Positions 1-6,629 of a DNA stretch of 6,888 bases are shown in pieces. Source of the DNA: JBJENW01 sp051880395 (GTDB lineage: Bacteria > Bacillota > Clostridia > Lachnospirales > Lachnospiraceae). Each line of letters opens with the position of its first letter. Position 1 is the stretch's first letter. Position numbers and translations under genes: made by a program. The notes under the pieces were generated by a model. The model searched no databases and was not told the origin of the DNA. It was given only the letters and a program-made list of their open reading frames with translations. Location of the stretch: the NCBI GenBank assembly GCA_051880395.1, contig JBJENW010000336.1, positions 1-6,888 of the forward strand, written 5' to 3'.

Positions 1-63
1 ATTGAATTTTCCAGGCGCATCGGCACTTATTCAAGTGCGAAGTTTGAGTTACATATAAAAGAG
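1..63. other. Left flank upstream of cas3
   Basis: No complete gene is visible. The cas3 reading frame stays open leftward to base 1, so cas3 could start outside the window. A second frame, open from base 2, stops at TAA 56-58 and could be the tail of an upstream gene; I do not recognise either peptide. A small perfect hairpin lies at 23-38 (GCACTT, 4-base loop, AAGTGC) without a following T-run, so it is not a convincing terminator. Confidence 0.4.
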
Positions 64-2511
64 GTGTTGAAAATAGAAAACAGTATATTTTTGAAAGAGG
101 ATCATTTCATTGTTCATATCGTTCCTGAAACGAAAAGAATACAAAGCGGAAAAACTCATTTGGGAAATGTAACGGATCTGTGCGAAGCAAATTGTCCTGT
201 AGATTGCCTGAAGAATTTGGTGAAAGTTACGGCAGTTTTTCATGACGCAGGAAAAATGGGGCCGGATTTTCAGCAGTACATGGAAGAAATTAAAGAAAAA
301 GGAATAGATGCATACCGGAGGCAGATTGATCATTCCTCCGCGGGAGGCAGAATGATCGAAGCAATTGTGGGGAATAGGCTTGTTGCAAAGATGGCGGCAA
401 CAGCTGTCTATTCTCATCATGGACTGCAGGATTGTATTGATATGAATACAGGAAAGACACTTTCGGAAAAGCGAGGTGAAAACGATATTGCATTTAAAAT
501 TACGGAAGAAAGATATTATCAGCTCTGCGACAAAACCATTTTGACTCGCTGGCTTTTCCAGGCACATCAGGATGTACAAAAAATGTATCGGAATATAACA
601 GAAAAGATTGGAGGATGTGAAGCAGAAGGAAAGTACGGGGACATGGAATTTTTTTGGGGTATGTATGAGCGTCTTCTTCTTTCTGTGCTGATAGACAGCG
701 ATTGGAACGATTCTGCAAGTTTTTTTGAAAATGTATCACTTCCGGAAAGATTTTCGGAAGAACAGATGCAGGCGGTCTGGGAAGATATGATTGCAAATTT
801 TGAGAACTATATGAAGAATTTGAACAGGGGCAGCCGAAAAAGTGTTTTGGACGGCTATCGGAGTGAAATATCTGATTTGTGTTATCAGGCTGCTGGAGAG
901 AAGGCACATCGGTATCTTCTGACTGTTCCGACGGGGGCAGGAAAAACACTCAGCAGTCTGCGGTTTGCTTTGCATCATGCGAAACAATACCGGAAAAGGC
1001 ATATTATTTATGCGGCTCCATTTAATGTCATTTTGGAACAAAATGCCGATGAGATTCGAAAAGCAGTGGGCTGCGAAGAATACGTTCTGGAACATCATTG
1101 CAATGTGGTACAGGAGGACGAGGAACATGAACACATATACAGAAAACTGACAGAAAGCTGGAATTGCCCGATCGTTGTGACTACGGCAGTAGAAATGTTG
1201 AATACCCTATTTTCTGGGCAGAAAAGTAGTATACGCCGTATGCATAATCTTTGCAACAGTGTGATTATTTTCGATGAGGTACAAGCATTTCCGTTGTGCT
1301 GTACAGACCTATTTCATCTGGCGGTTAATTTTCTTACAGAGTTTTGCAATACAACCGTAGTTCTTTGCTCTGCAACGCAGCCTTCTGTATCCCAACGAAA
1401 AGAGAATAATGTGATGAAGTGTCGGGAAATGGCAGGAAATATGAACCGATATTTGGATGCATTTCGGCGGGTGGAAATAGAGGATAAACGAGATATGCTT
1501 CCAGGTGGCATGAACATAGAACAGGCTGCGGAATTTGTTTTGGAGTCTGCTGAAAATTATGATAGTGTGCTTGTGATCTTGAATACGAAAAACGCAGCGA
1601 AGATGCTTTATGAAGCTTTGGCAAAAGGAGAAAAAGCCGGATCTGATTTGTATCATTTGAGCAATAATATGTGCCCGGAGCATCGAAACGATGAACTGGA
1701 AGCAATCAAAGAAGCGCTGCAGGATGGCAGGCGGGTCATCTGCGTTAGTACACAGCTCATAGAAGCAGGCGTAAATTTTTCGTTCGGGTGTGTGATTCGT
1801 TCTCTGGCAGGTCTGGACAGTTTGATTCAGGCAGCCGGCCGTTGTAATCGCCATAAAGAAAAGAAAAAACCGGGAAAAGTGTATATTATACAAATGTCTG
1901 GAGAGGCTGAGAAACTGGAGCATTTGTATGAAATAAAAAGAGCGCAGGTTTCTTGTGCCAGGTTTCTGGATGAATTTAACGAAGAATCGGAGAGGTTTAA
2001 CGGAGAACGGGAGTCGCAGGAATCTGTCAGAAGGTATTATGATCTGTTTTATGCAGGATTGGAGGAAGAGGAGACGAAATATCCGGTTGTGATCGAAGGC
2101 AGCGTGAAAACAAATCTGGTGGAATTGTTGGGGAAGAACAGGCTGGGAAAAGAGCAGTACCGCCGATGTCACGGAGGCAAAATACCAGAGCTTCCGCTAA
2201 ATCAGGCATTCCGGACAGCCGGGGAGAAATTTGAAGCAATATCGGATGATGGAAAGATTTCGGTGGTGATTCCTTATAACCGGACGGCAGAGCAACTTAT
2301 TGCGAAGCTCGAAAAGGGAAATATGTCACTTCCTGAGCAACGAGCAGTTCTTAGAAAACTTCAGCGTTTTACGATCGGCATTTCTCCGTGGATGAAGGAG
2401 AAGCTGAAAGATGCAGTTTATCATGTTGGTGAAGCTGATATACTGGTTTTAAACCGTGATTATTATGATGATAAGACCGGTATAAGCGATAATGGTGCCT
2501 GCCATCAGTAA
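64..2511 (+). CDS. cas3: CRISPR-associated helicase/nuclease Cas3, type I-C
   Basis: Cas3 is the effector recruited by Cascade to a bound target; it nicks the displaced strand and then unwinds and degrades DNA with ATP. The 815-residue product has the usual single-chain order. The N-terminal HD nuclease shows His32, the HDAGK motif at 60-64, His90 in a DHS motif, His118-His119 and acidic residues near 211-215. The SF2 helicase shows Walker A at 288-295 (TVPTGAGKT region), DEVQ at 404-407, SATQP at 436-440, STQLIEAG near 562-569 and QAAGRCNR at 589-596. A C-terminal domain follows. The length is normal and no motif is broken. The start is uncertain: there is no ATG before the HD motif. GTG at 64 and TTG at 67 lie on or next to the AGAGG ribosome-binding-like run (60-64), and the frame is open to the window edge. 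The last residues (NGACHQ) border transposon debris and may be altered. Identity is very sure, the exact start is not. Confidence 0.95.
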   Translation: MLKIENSIFLKEDHFIVHIVPETKRIQSGKTHLGNVTDLCEANCPVDCLKNLVKVTAVFHDAGKMGPDFQQYMEEIKEKGIDAYRRQIDHSSAGGRMIEAIVGNRLVAKMAATAVYSHHGLQDCIDMNTGKTLSEKRGENDIAFKITEERYYQLCDKTILTRWLFQAHQDVQKMYRNITEKIGGCEAEGKYGDMEFFWGMYERLLLSVLIDSDWNDSASFFENVSLPERFSEEQMQAVWEDMIANFENYMKNLNRGSRKSVLDGYRSEISDLCYQAAGEKAHRYLLTVPTGAGKTLSSLRFALHHAKQYRKRHIIYAAPFNVILEQNADEIRKAVGCEEYVLEHHCNVVQEDEEHEHIYRKLTESWNCPIVVTTAVEMLNTLFSGQKSSIRRMHNLCNSVIIFDEVQAFPLCCTDLFHLAVNFLTEFCNTTVVLCSATQPSVSQRKENNVMKCREMAGNMNRYLDAFRRVEIEDKRDMLPGGMNIEQAAEFVLESAENYDSVLVILNTKNAAKMLYEALAKGEKAGSDLYHLSNNMCPEHRNDELEAIKEALQDGRRVICVSTQLIEAGVNFSFGCVIRSLAGLDSLIQAAGRCNRHKEKKKPGKVYIIQMSGEAEKLEHLYEIKRAQVSCARFLDEFNEESERFNGERESQESVRRYYDLFYAGLEEEETKYPVVIEGSVKTNLVELLGKNRLGKEQYRRCHGGKIPELPLNQAFRTAGEKFEAISDDGKISVVIPYNRTAEQLIAKLEKGNMSLPEQRAVLRKLQRFTIGISPWMKEKLKDAVYHVGEADILVLNRDYYDDKTGISDNGACHQ

Positions 2512-2527
2512 AATTGGGAGAGGCCAA

Positions 2528-2545
2528 TAAGATATAATAAATCTT
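2528..2545. repeat. Small inverted repeat upstream of the IS3 relic
   Basis: TAAGAT at 2528-2533 and ATCTTA at 2540-2545 are perfect inverted copies around a 6-base A/T spacer. It sits between the cas3 stop and the relic's ribosome binding site. It may be original upstream DNA of the insertion sequence or a weak hairpin; there is no T-tract, so I do not call it a terminator. Chance is possible in A+T-rich DNA. Confidence 0.3.
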
Positions 2546-2567
2546 ACAAAGAAAGGAGGTGCTTATT

Positions 2568-2687
2568 ATACCACAAAGTTACACGCTAGAATTAAAAAAG
2601 AAGATTGTTCGTCATCATGAAGAAGCAAAAAAGGAGAATTTTTTCTTAAAAAAAGAGGTGGCGTTCTTTGTAAAGGAAATTACATGA
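2568..2687 (+). pseudogene. Internally deleted IS3-family transposase OrfA relic
   Basis: The 39-codon frame reads PQSYTLELKKKIVRHHEE, which resembles the start of IS3-family OrfA proteins (a Tyr-Thr/Ser..Phe/Leu-Lys-Lys-Lys-Ile-Val-Arg beginning). It then jumps to KKENFFLKKEVAFFVKEIT and a TGA, which resembles the leucine-zipper end of the same family (..LKKENxFLKKAAAFFAKEI). The helix-turn-helix middle is missing, so this is an in-frame internal deletion of a gene usually about 90-110 codons long. A strong AAAGGAGGT ribosome binding site at 2552-2560 stands 7 bases before ATA (2568-2570), where an ATG would be expected, so the start codon also seems lost. No orfB (DDE catalytic part) can be recognised downstream. 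It is dead transposon debris between cas3 and cas5. Family assignment is from remembered motifs, not a search. Confidence 0.72.
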
Positions 2688-2702
2688 ACCAGAAGGCGAT
2701 TT

Positions 2703-2915
2703 GTGTTTACCACTTTGGGGGCATTGCTTACAGATGCAAAATCAGAAGTAGGAACTAATAATTTGATAGATTACCTGCATCAGATTTGCATCATCTTTAT
2801 AGATGCGGAACTACGCAGTATCATTGGTTTTAAACATACGATTGATGAGTTTAACTGCTCCAATCTTAAACAGGAACTCTTTGAACAAAAGAAGTACAGA
2901 GAAAGGAAAATATAG
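2703..2915 (+). CDS. Short unrecognised open frame between cas3 and cas5
   Basis: A 70-codon frame opens at GTG 2703 and ends at TAG 2913-2915, 17 bases before cas5c. It is in the same frame as the orfA relic and is separated from it only by the relic's TGA and a few codons. The product is soluble-looking with a hydrophobic patch (ICIIFIDAEL) and a basic tail (KKYRERKI); there is no signal peptide or clear membrane segment. I see no good ribosome binding site before the GTG. I do not recognise it. It could be the tail of a gene cut by insertion or deletion, the far end of the mobile element, or non-coding sequence that happens to be open. Low confidence that it is translated. Confidence 0.25.
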   Translation: MFTTLGALLTDAKSEVGTNNLIDYLHQICIIFIDAELRSIIGFKHTIDEFNCSNLKQELFEQKKYRERKI

Positions 2916-2920
2916 ACCAG

Positions 2921-2926
2921 GGAGGT
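2921..2926 (+). promoter_or_regulatory. Ribosome binding site of cas5c
   Basis: GGAGGT lies 6 bases before the GTG at 2933 and decides that start. It shows that cas5c kept its own strong translation signal despite the rearranged upstream gap. Confidence 0.8.
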
Positions 2927-2932
2927 GAAACT

Positions 2933-3670
2933 GTGAAGAAATACAGAAACACCATAGAATTTGAAGTATATGGGAATTATGCATTATTCTCTGATCCGGT
3001 GACGCGTGTGGGAGGAGAAAAGACAAGCTATCATATTCCGACATATGAGGCATTGAAAGGAATTGTGGAAAGCGTATTTTGGAAGCCATCCATAATGTGG
3101 ATTGTCGATGCAGTCCGCATTATGAATCCGATTCAGACAGAGACGAAAGGAGTGCGTCCAATCAGCTATAACGGGGGAAATGAACTGGCATATTATACGT
3201 ATCTGAAAGATGTGCGTTATCAGATACGGGCTCATTTCGAATTTAATCCGAATCATCCAGAGCTGAAAGGAGACTGGAATGAAAATAAACATCATAATAT
3301 AGCAAAGCGTATGGTAAAACGGGGCGGAAGAAGAGATGTTTTTCTGGGAACAAGGGAATGCCAGGCTTTTGTTGAACCCTGCATTTTTGGAGAAGGGAAC
3401 AGCTTTTATGATTCTATGCCGGGAGAACGGTCCTATGGCTTTATGTATCATGGAATTACATATGCGGATGAGGCAATTTTACCGGAAGAAAAAAATAAAA
3501 TGACAGTGAATTTCTGGCGTCCGGTTATGAAAACGGGAGGAATCATAGAATTTATACGTCCTGAAGAATGTATAGAAAAGCGTTTCATTAAAGAAATGAG
3601 TGTGAGAACATTTGGTAAAAAGAACTTTTCTGGACTGCAGGAGTTTACGGAAGAGGAGGTGGCAGATTGA
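2933..3670 (+). CDS. cas5c: Cas5c (Cas5d) crRNA-processing endoribonuclease, type I-C
   Basis: In type I-C systems there is no Cas6; Cas5c cuts pre-crRNA at the 3' base of the repeat stem and stays on the 5' handle as a Cascade subunit. The 245-residue product is of normal length and begins with the family's RAMP strand (EFEVYGNYALFSDP, 9-22). The stretches KGVRPISY (72-79), GRRDVFLGTREC (132-143) and the ENKHH segment (117-121) are typical. Compared with the Bacillus halodurans enzyme as I remember it, Lys119 and His120 match catalytic Lys116 and His117, but the position of catalytic Tyr46 is Phe49 (ESVFW). The start is GTG with a good ribosome binding site. The TGA overlaps the TTG start of cas8c by 4 bases (TTGA), so the two are translationally coupled. 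Identity is secure; full activity is plausible but the Phe is worth testing. Confidence 0.95.
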   Translation: MKKYRNTIEFEVYGNYALFSDPVTRVGGEKTSYHIPTYEALKGIVESVFWKPSIMWIVDAVRIMNPIQTETKGVRPISYNGGNELAYYTYLKDVRYQIRAHFEFNPNHPELKGDWNENKHHNIAKRMVKRGGRRDVFLGTRECQAFVEPCIFGEGNSFYDSMPGERSYGFMYHGITYADEAILPEEKNKMTVNFWRPVMKTGGIIEFIRPEECIEKRFIKEMSVRTFGKKNFSGLQEFTEEEVAD

Positions 3671-5673
3671 GCTGGGCAGAAGATCTGCTTGAATTGTATG
3701 AGAAAAACAATTCGAAAGTGGGAATCATTGAATATAAAGTATATAAGAAAAAGGAGAAAACGGAAAGAATTCCTTTTGTATTACTGCCTCCCTTTCATAC
3801 CACGGTGATTGCGCAGATTGAGGTAACAATTGATGAAAGGGGGAATTTTCTGCGGGCATCGCAGGTAGATAACGAAGACAAAATGACTGTTATACCGGTG
3901 ACGGAAAAATCCGGAAGCCGTACAGCCGGGAAAGAGCCGCATCCATTGTGTGATAATCTGCAATATCTGGCGGGAGATTACGGGCAGTATGTAAAAGATG
4001 AAAGCGAAGCAGAGGTGTGCTATGAGCTTTATATTCAGGCTCTGGAGCAATGGCATTTGTCATCATATACGCACAAAAAAGTTGATGCGATTTATGCTTA
4101 TCTGAAGAAAAGGACCTTAATAAAAGATCTGGTAAAAGCAAAAATTTTGGTTCTGGGAGAAGATGGAACTCTGGACGAAATGGTAAAGATAAAGAATATG
4201 AATCAAAACAAAGCTTTTGTTCGTTTTGTTGTCAGACAGAGAGTGTCTGAACAGATTTCAGAGGATGCCTGCTGGAAGGACCGGTCTCTGCAGGCGTGCT
4301 TTATAGAATATTATCGTTCTATGCAGGGAACAAAAGAACTGGATTATCTGACTGGAAAGCAGGAATCTCCCTCCTATCTTCATTCAAGAAAGATAAGAAA
4401 TGAGGGGGATGGAGCTAAATTGATTTCCTCTAATGACGATAACGGCTTTACTTATCGGGGACGTTTTACGAAAAAGGAACAGGCATTTTCTATTGGAAGT
4501 GAAACCTCTCAGAAAATACATAATGCATTGAAATGGATTATAAGAAAGCAGGGGCAAAGTTTTGACTCTTTGACCATTGTGGTCTGGGAATCTGGTTCAG
4601 CCGTTATGCCGTTGTGGAATGTGGATACAGAAACGGTGAGTTCCGGGATACCGGAAACCGACAGCCATGAAGTGTCAGAAAAAAATGAGACGTTTTTATT
4701 CATTGACGAATTTGCTGAGGAATACATGGAAGATGAAAAACGGGAATATGTTTCAGACGAAAATCCAATAACCGCAGAGCATTTTTATCAGGCATTGAAC
4801 GGATATAAAAAACGGGTAGATAACACATCAAAGATGATTTTGATGGCATTTGACGCGGCAACAACCGGTCGTCTTGCTCTGACCGAGTATAAAATGCTGG
4901 ATACTGCCCGATATCTGGAGAATATAGAAAAATGGCATATGCAGTGTGCCTGGTTACATGGAAAAATAAAGGATGGAGAGAAAAAATGGTATTATGGTGT
5001 TCCGGGTGTGAAGGATATTGCGGATATTCTTTACGGGTCGGAGACAAAGGGCCTGTTAATGATCAATGATAAGAACAAAAAAAGAATGTATGCGGAGATC
5101 GGAAAGCGGTTAATTCCCTGCATATGGGATGGGAGGGATATTCCCTGGGATTTGGTGAATCTGGCAGTCAATCGGGCATCTGCACCACAGGCTTATAAAG
5201 AATTCTATAACTGGAAAAGAGTTCTGGCGTTGGCATGCTCTTTTGTAAAAAAATATAGATTCGACAAAAAGAAGGAGGAATGGAATATGGCATTGGACAA
5301 GAATTGCAGCGACAGAAATTATTTATATGGAAGGCTGCTTGCGGTGGCGGATCGGATTGAATATAAAACGTATCTCATGGAAAATGATGCCGGACGAATA
5401 ACAAATGCGAAACGATACATGAGTACTTTTGCGCAGAGACCATTTGAAACCTGGAAGGTAATAGAAGAAAACATACAGCCGTATCTTAGTAAGCTTCCGG
5501 CGGCAGAAAGGCGATATTATGAAAATCTAATTGACAGCATCTGCCAATTATTTGATGTGAACAGTTTTCTGGAGAATCAGCAGCTGGATGGTTTGTATCT
5601 GCTGGGATTTCACAGTCAGTCGTTTGACTTGAGACGATACAAAAAAGAAGAGAAAGGAACGGAGGAAAAATAA
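3667..5673 (+). CDS. cas8c: Cas8c (Csd1) large subunit of type I-C Cascade
   Basis: Cas8c is the large Cascade subunit that recognises the PAM and helps open target DNA. The product is 668 residues, at the long end for the family (about 570-650). Family landmarks appear in order: PVTEKSGSRT (77-86), HPLCDNLQYLAGD (92-104), a LDYLTGK segment near 225-231, KIRNEGDGAKLISSNDDNG (242-260) with TYRGRF, the SIGSETSQKIHNALKW stretch near 275-290, AFDAATTGRLALTEY (394-408), YYGVPGVKDIADILYG (442-457), and NRASAPQ (502-508). The C-terminal 128 residues form the Cas11-like helical part. An acidic stretch near 329-362 is a likely loop insertion. It starts at TTG 3667, with GAGGAGGT at 3653-3660 six bases upstream, inside the cas5c end. 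cas7c follows with no gap. There is no frameshift or truncation. Confidence 0.95.
   Translation: MSWAEDLLELYEKNNSKVGIIEYKVYKKKEKTERIPFVLLPPFHTTVIAQIEVTIDERGNFLRASQVDNEDKMTVIPVTEKSGSRTAGKEPHPLCDNLQYLAGDYGQYVKDESEAEVCYELYIQALEQWHLSSYTHKKVDAIYAYLKKRTLIKDLVKAKILVLGEDGTLDEMVKIKNMNQNKAFVRFVVRQRVSEQISEDACWKDRSLQACFIEYYRSMQGTKELDYLTGKQESPSYLHSRKIRNEGDGAKLISSNDDNGFTYRGRFTKKEQAFSIGSETSQKIHNALKWIIRKQGQSFDSLTIVVWESGSAVMPLWNVDTETVSSGIPETDSHEVSEKNETFLFIDEFAEEYMEDEKREYVSDENPITAEHFYQALNGYKKRVDNTSKMILMAFDAATTGRLALTEYKMLDTARYLENIEKWHMQCAWLHGKIKDGEKKWYYGVPGVKDIADILYGSETKGLLMINDKNKKRMYAEIGKRLIPCIWDGRDIPWDLVNLAVNRASAPQAYKEFYNWKRVLALACSFVKKYRFDKKKEEWNMALDKNCSDRNYLYGRLLAVADRIEYKTYLMENDAGRITNAKRYMSTFAQRPFETWKVIEENIQPYLSKLPAAERRYYENLIDSICQLFDVNSFLENQQLDGLYLLGFHSQSFDLRRYKKEEKGTEEK
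5272..5280 (+). promoter_or_regulatory. Internal ribosome binding site for cas11c within cas8c
   Basis: AAGGAGGAA lies inside the cas8c coding sequence, 6 bases before an in-frame ATG at 5287. It is as strong as any start signal in the operon and encodes the Lys-Lys-Glu-Glu run just before Met541 of Cas8c. A nearer ATG at 5280-5282 is out of frame and too close to be the intended start. Confidence 0.8.
5287..5673 (+). CDS. cas11c: Cas11c small subunit, translated from inside cas8c
   Basis: Type I-C Cascade contains a small helical subunit, Cas11c, made by internal initiation near the 3' end of cas8c (established for the Desulfovibrio I-C system). Here an in-frame ATG at codon 541 of cas8c is preceded by a strong AAGGAGGA signal. 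The product would be 128 residues, MALDKNCSDRN to the cas8c stop, close to the expected size of about 120-130. Its content fits the family: a helical, charged polypeptide with a GRLLAVADRIE motif (near residues 15-25 of the small protein) and a basic/acidic tail. Two copies are expected in the complex, lining the belly beside Cas7. Because the frame is shared, any change here alters both proteins. The call rests on the ribosome binding site, frame and size; expression is inferred. Confidence 0.82.
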   Translation: MALDKNCSDRNYLYGRLLAVADRIEYKTYLMENDAGRITNAKRYMSTFAQRPFETWKVIEENIQPYLSKLPAAERRYYENLIDSICQLFDVNSFLENQQLDGLYLLGFHSQSFDLRRYKKEEKGTEEK

Positions 5674-6522
5674 ATGAGCGCATTAAAAGGAAAAATTGAT
5701 TTTACATTATTTATTAGTGTATGTAATGCAAACCCGAATGGAGATCCACTGAATGGAAACCGCCCCAGAATTAATCTGGACGGTTATGGAGAAATTTCAG
5801 ATGTTTGCATTAAAAGAAAAATCAGAAATCGTTTCCAGGATTTGGGACAAAAAGTATTTGTGCAGTCAGATGACCGCTCGGATGATGGATTTCGAAGCCT
5901 GAAGGAGAGAGCAGACGGTTTTGGCAGATTAAAAGAGGCTCTTACCAAGAAAAAAACAGACAGGGATGTTTGTGCTCAAATTGCATGTGAAAAATGGATT
6001 GACGTGAGAAGTTTTGGACAGGTATTTGCTTTTAAAGGAGAGAATGTTTCTTTTGGAGTGAGGGGGCCCGTGTCGATTCATCAGGCAGTAAGTTTGTCAC
6101 CAGTAGATATTATTAGCATGCAGATTACAAAAAGTGTCAACAGCGAGGCAAAAGATACGAAAGCATCGGATACGATGGGGACAAAACACAGAATCGGATA
6201 TGCAGTTTATAAGGTTATGGGCAGTGTGAATGTCCAGCTGGCAGAAAAAACCGGTTTTTCTCAGGAGGATGCAGATTTGCTGAAAGAAGCATTAAAAACG
6301 TTGTTTGAGAATGATGCGTCATCCGCAAGGCCAGAGGGAAGCATGGAGGTGTGCCGAATGTACTGGTGGCAACATAAGGAGAAAACTCCGGCAGCGTCCA
6401 GTGGAATGATTCAGAGAAGTTTTCATATAAATGAGGTCAGACGGGCGAAAGATTTTAAAGATTATGAAATCAGCTGGAACTTGGAGGGGTGTGTAAAGCC
6501 GGAGGTGTATGATTTTGTATGA
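5674..6522 (+). CDS. cas7c: Cas7c (Csd2) backbone subunit of type I-C Cascade
   Basis: Cas7c polymerises along the spacer part of the crRNA and forms the Cascade backbone. The 282-residue product is of normal length. It opens with the family's RAMP motif, NANPNGDP and GNRPRINLDG (18-37), followed by SDVCIKRKIRNRF (42-54). WIDVRSFGQVFAF (108-120) and FGVRGPVSIHQAVS (127-140) are the next landmarks, then TKSVNSEAKD (152-161) and MGTKHRIGYAVYK (168-180). Its ATG directly follows the cas8c TAA, with GGAGG at 5661-5665 eight bases upstream, so it is part of the same operon. Its last codons hold the start of the decayed cas4: the cas4 TTG at 6515 lies 8 bases inside the cas7c end. No defects are visible. 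Confidence 0.96.
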   Translation: MSALKGKIDFTLFISVCNANPNGDPLNGNRPRINLDGYGEISDVCIKRKIRNRFQDLGQKVFVQSDDRSDDGFRSLKERADGFGRLKEALTKKKTDRDVCAQIACEKWIDVRSFGQVFAFKGENVSFGVRGPVSIHQAVSLSPVDIISMQITKSVNSEAKDTKASDTMGTKHRIGYAVYKVMGSVNVQLAEKTGFSQEDADLLKEALKTLFENDASSARPEGSMEVCRMYWWQHKEKTPAASSGMIQRSFHINEVRRAKDFKDYEISWNLEGCVKPEVYDFV

Positions 6523-6586
6523 TGAAGATGATTTTCTTCATCTATCCGGAATTTAGCATTTTACATTTTGCCGCCGGCCGTGGGCA
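6515..6586 (+). pseudogene. cas4: cas4 relic: 5' end only, with in-frame stop
   Basis: Cas4 is a RecB-like Fe-S nuclease that trims prespacers and checks the PAM during adaptation. From TTG 6515 the frame reads YDEDDFLHLSGI, a TAG at 6554-6556, then HFTFCRRPWA. This matches the usual I-C Cas4 start (EEDFLxLSGIQHFxFCRRQWA) with the conserved Gln CAG turned into TAG at codon 14. Codon 19 is the first Fe-S cysteine, and the expected Gln after CRR is Pro. GGAGGT at 6501-6506 sits 8 bases before the TTG. The natural overlap with cas7c is kept, but after codon 24 the sequence stops resembling Cas4: the other roughly 190 codons (nuclease core and three cysteines) are gone. The gene is certainly non-functional. 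Family comparison is from memory of the consensus. Confidence 0.85.
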
Positions 6587-6625
6587 GGAGATCTGAATGA
6601 GTATTCGCCGTTTTTTGCAAAATAA
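6587..6625 (+). pseudogene. cas1: cas1 relic: last dozen codons, fused to cas4 head
   Basis: Directly after the cas4 piece, in the same frame, comes GDLNEYSPFFAK followed by TAA at 6623-6625. I-C Cas1 proteins typically end in GDLDxYPPFLWK and a stop, so this is the C-terminal tail of Cas1, the integrase that inserts spacers. About 330 codons, including all catalytic residues, are absent. The join between the cas4 Trp-Ala codons and this tail marks a deletion breakpoint near 6584-6592. The match is short, so confidence rests on the motif, the immediate stop, and its correct order between cas4 and cas2. Confidence 0.7.
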
Positions 6626-6629
6626 AAGC

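Noticed and set aside
23..45. Rho-independent terminator at the left edge
   Set aside because: The stem is only 6 bp and there is no run of T after it.
30..59. Promoter TTCAAG-18-TATAAA before cas3
   Set aside because: Transcription would start at about the proposed start codon and exclude the ribosome binding site; the left flank is too short to judge.
1309..2172. Long open frame on the - strand inside cas3
   Set aside because: It lies fully antisense to helicase-motif coding sequence of cas3, has no ribosome binding site or recognisable domain, and is a composition shadow.
2514..2538. Promoter with TTGGGA and TATAAT after cas3
   Set aside because: The TATAAT at 2533-2538 is perfect, but the only -35-like hexamer is 13 bases away, too short; A+T-rich DNA makes an isolated -10 match likely by chance.
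5280..5286. ATG at 5280 as the internal start in cas8c
   Set aside because: It is out of frame with cas8c and overlaps the ribosome binding site; the in-frame ATG at 5287 has correct spacing.
6519..6596. Small ORF starting ATG ATG AAG ATG just after cas7c
   Set aside because: It reads the cas4 relic in the wrong frame; the cas4-like frame gives a clear family motif and has the better-placed ribosome binding site.
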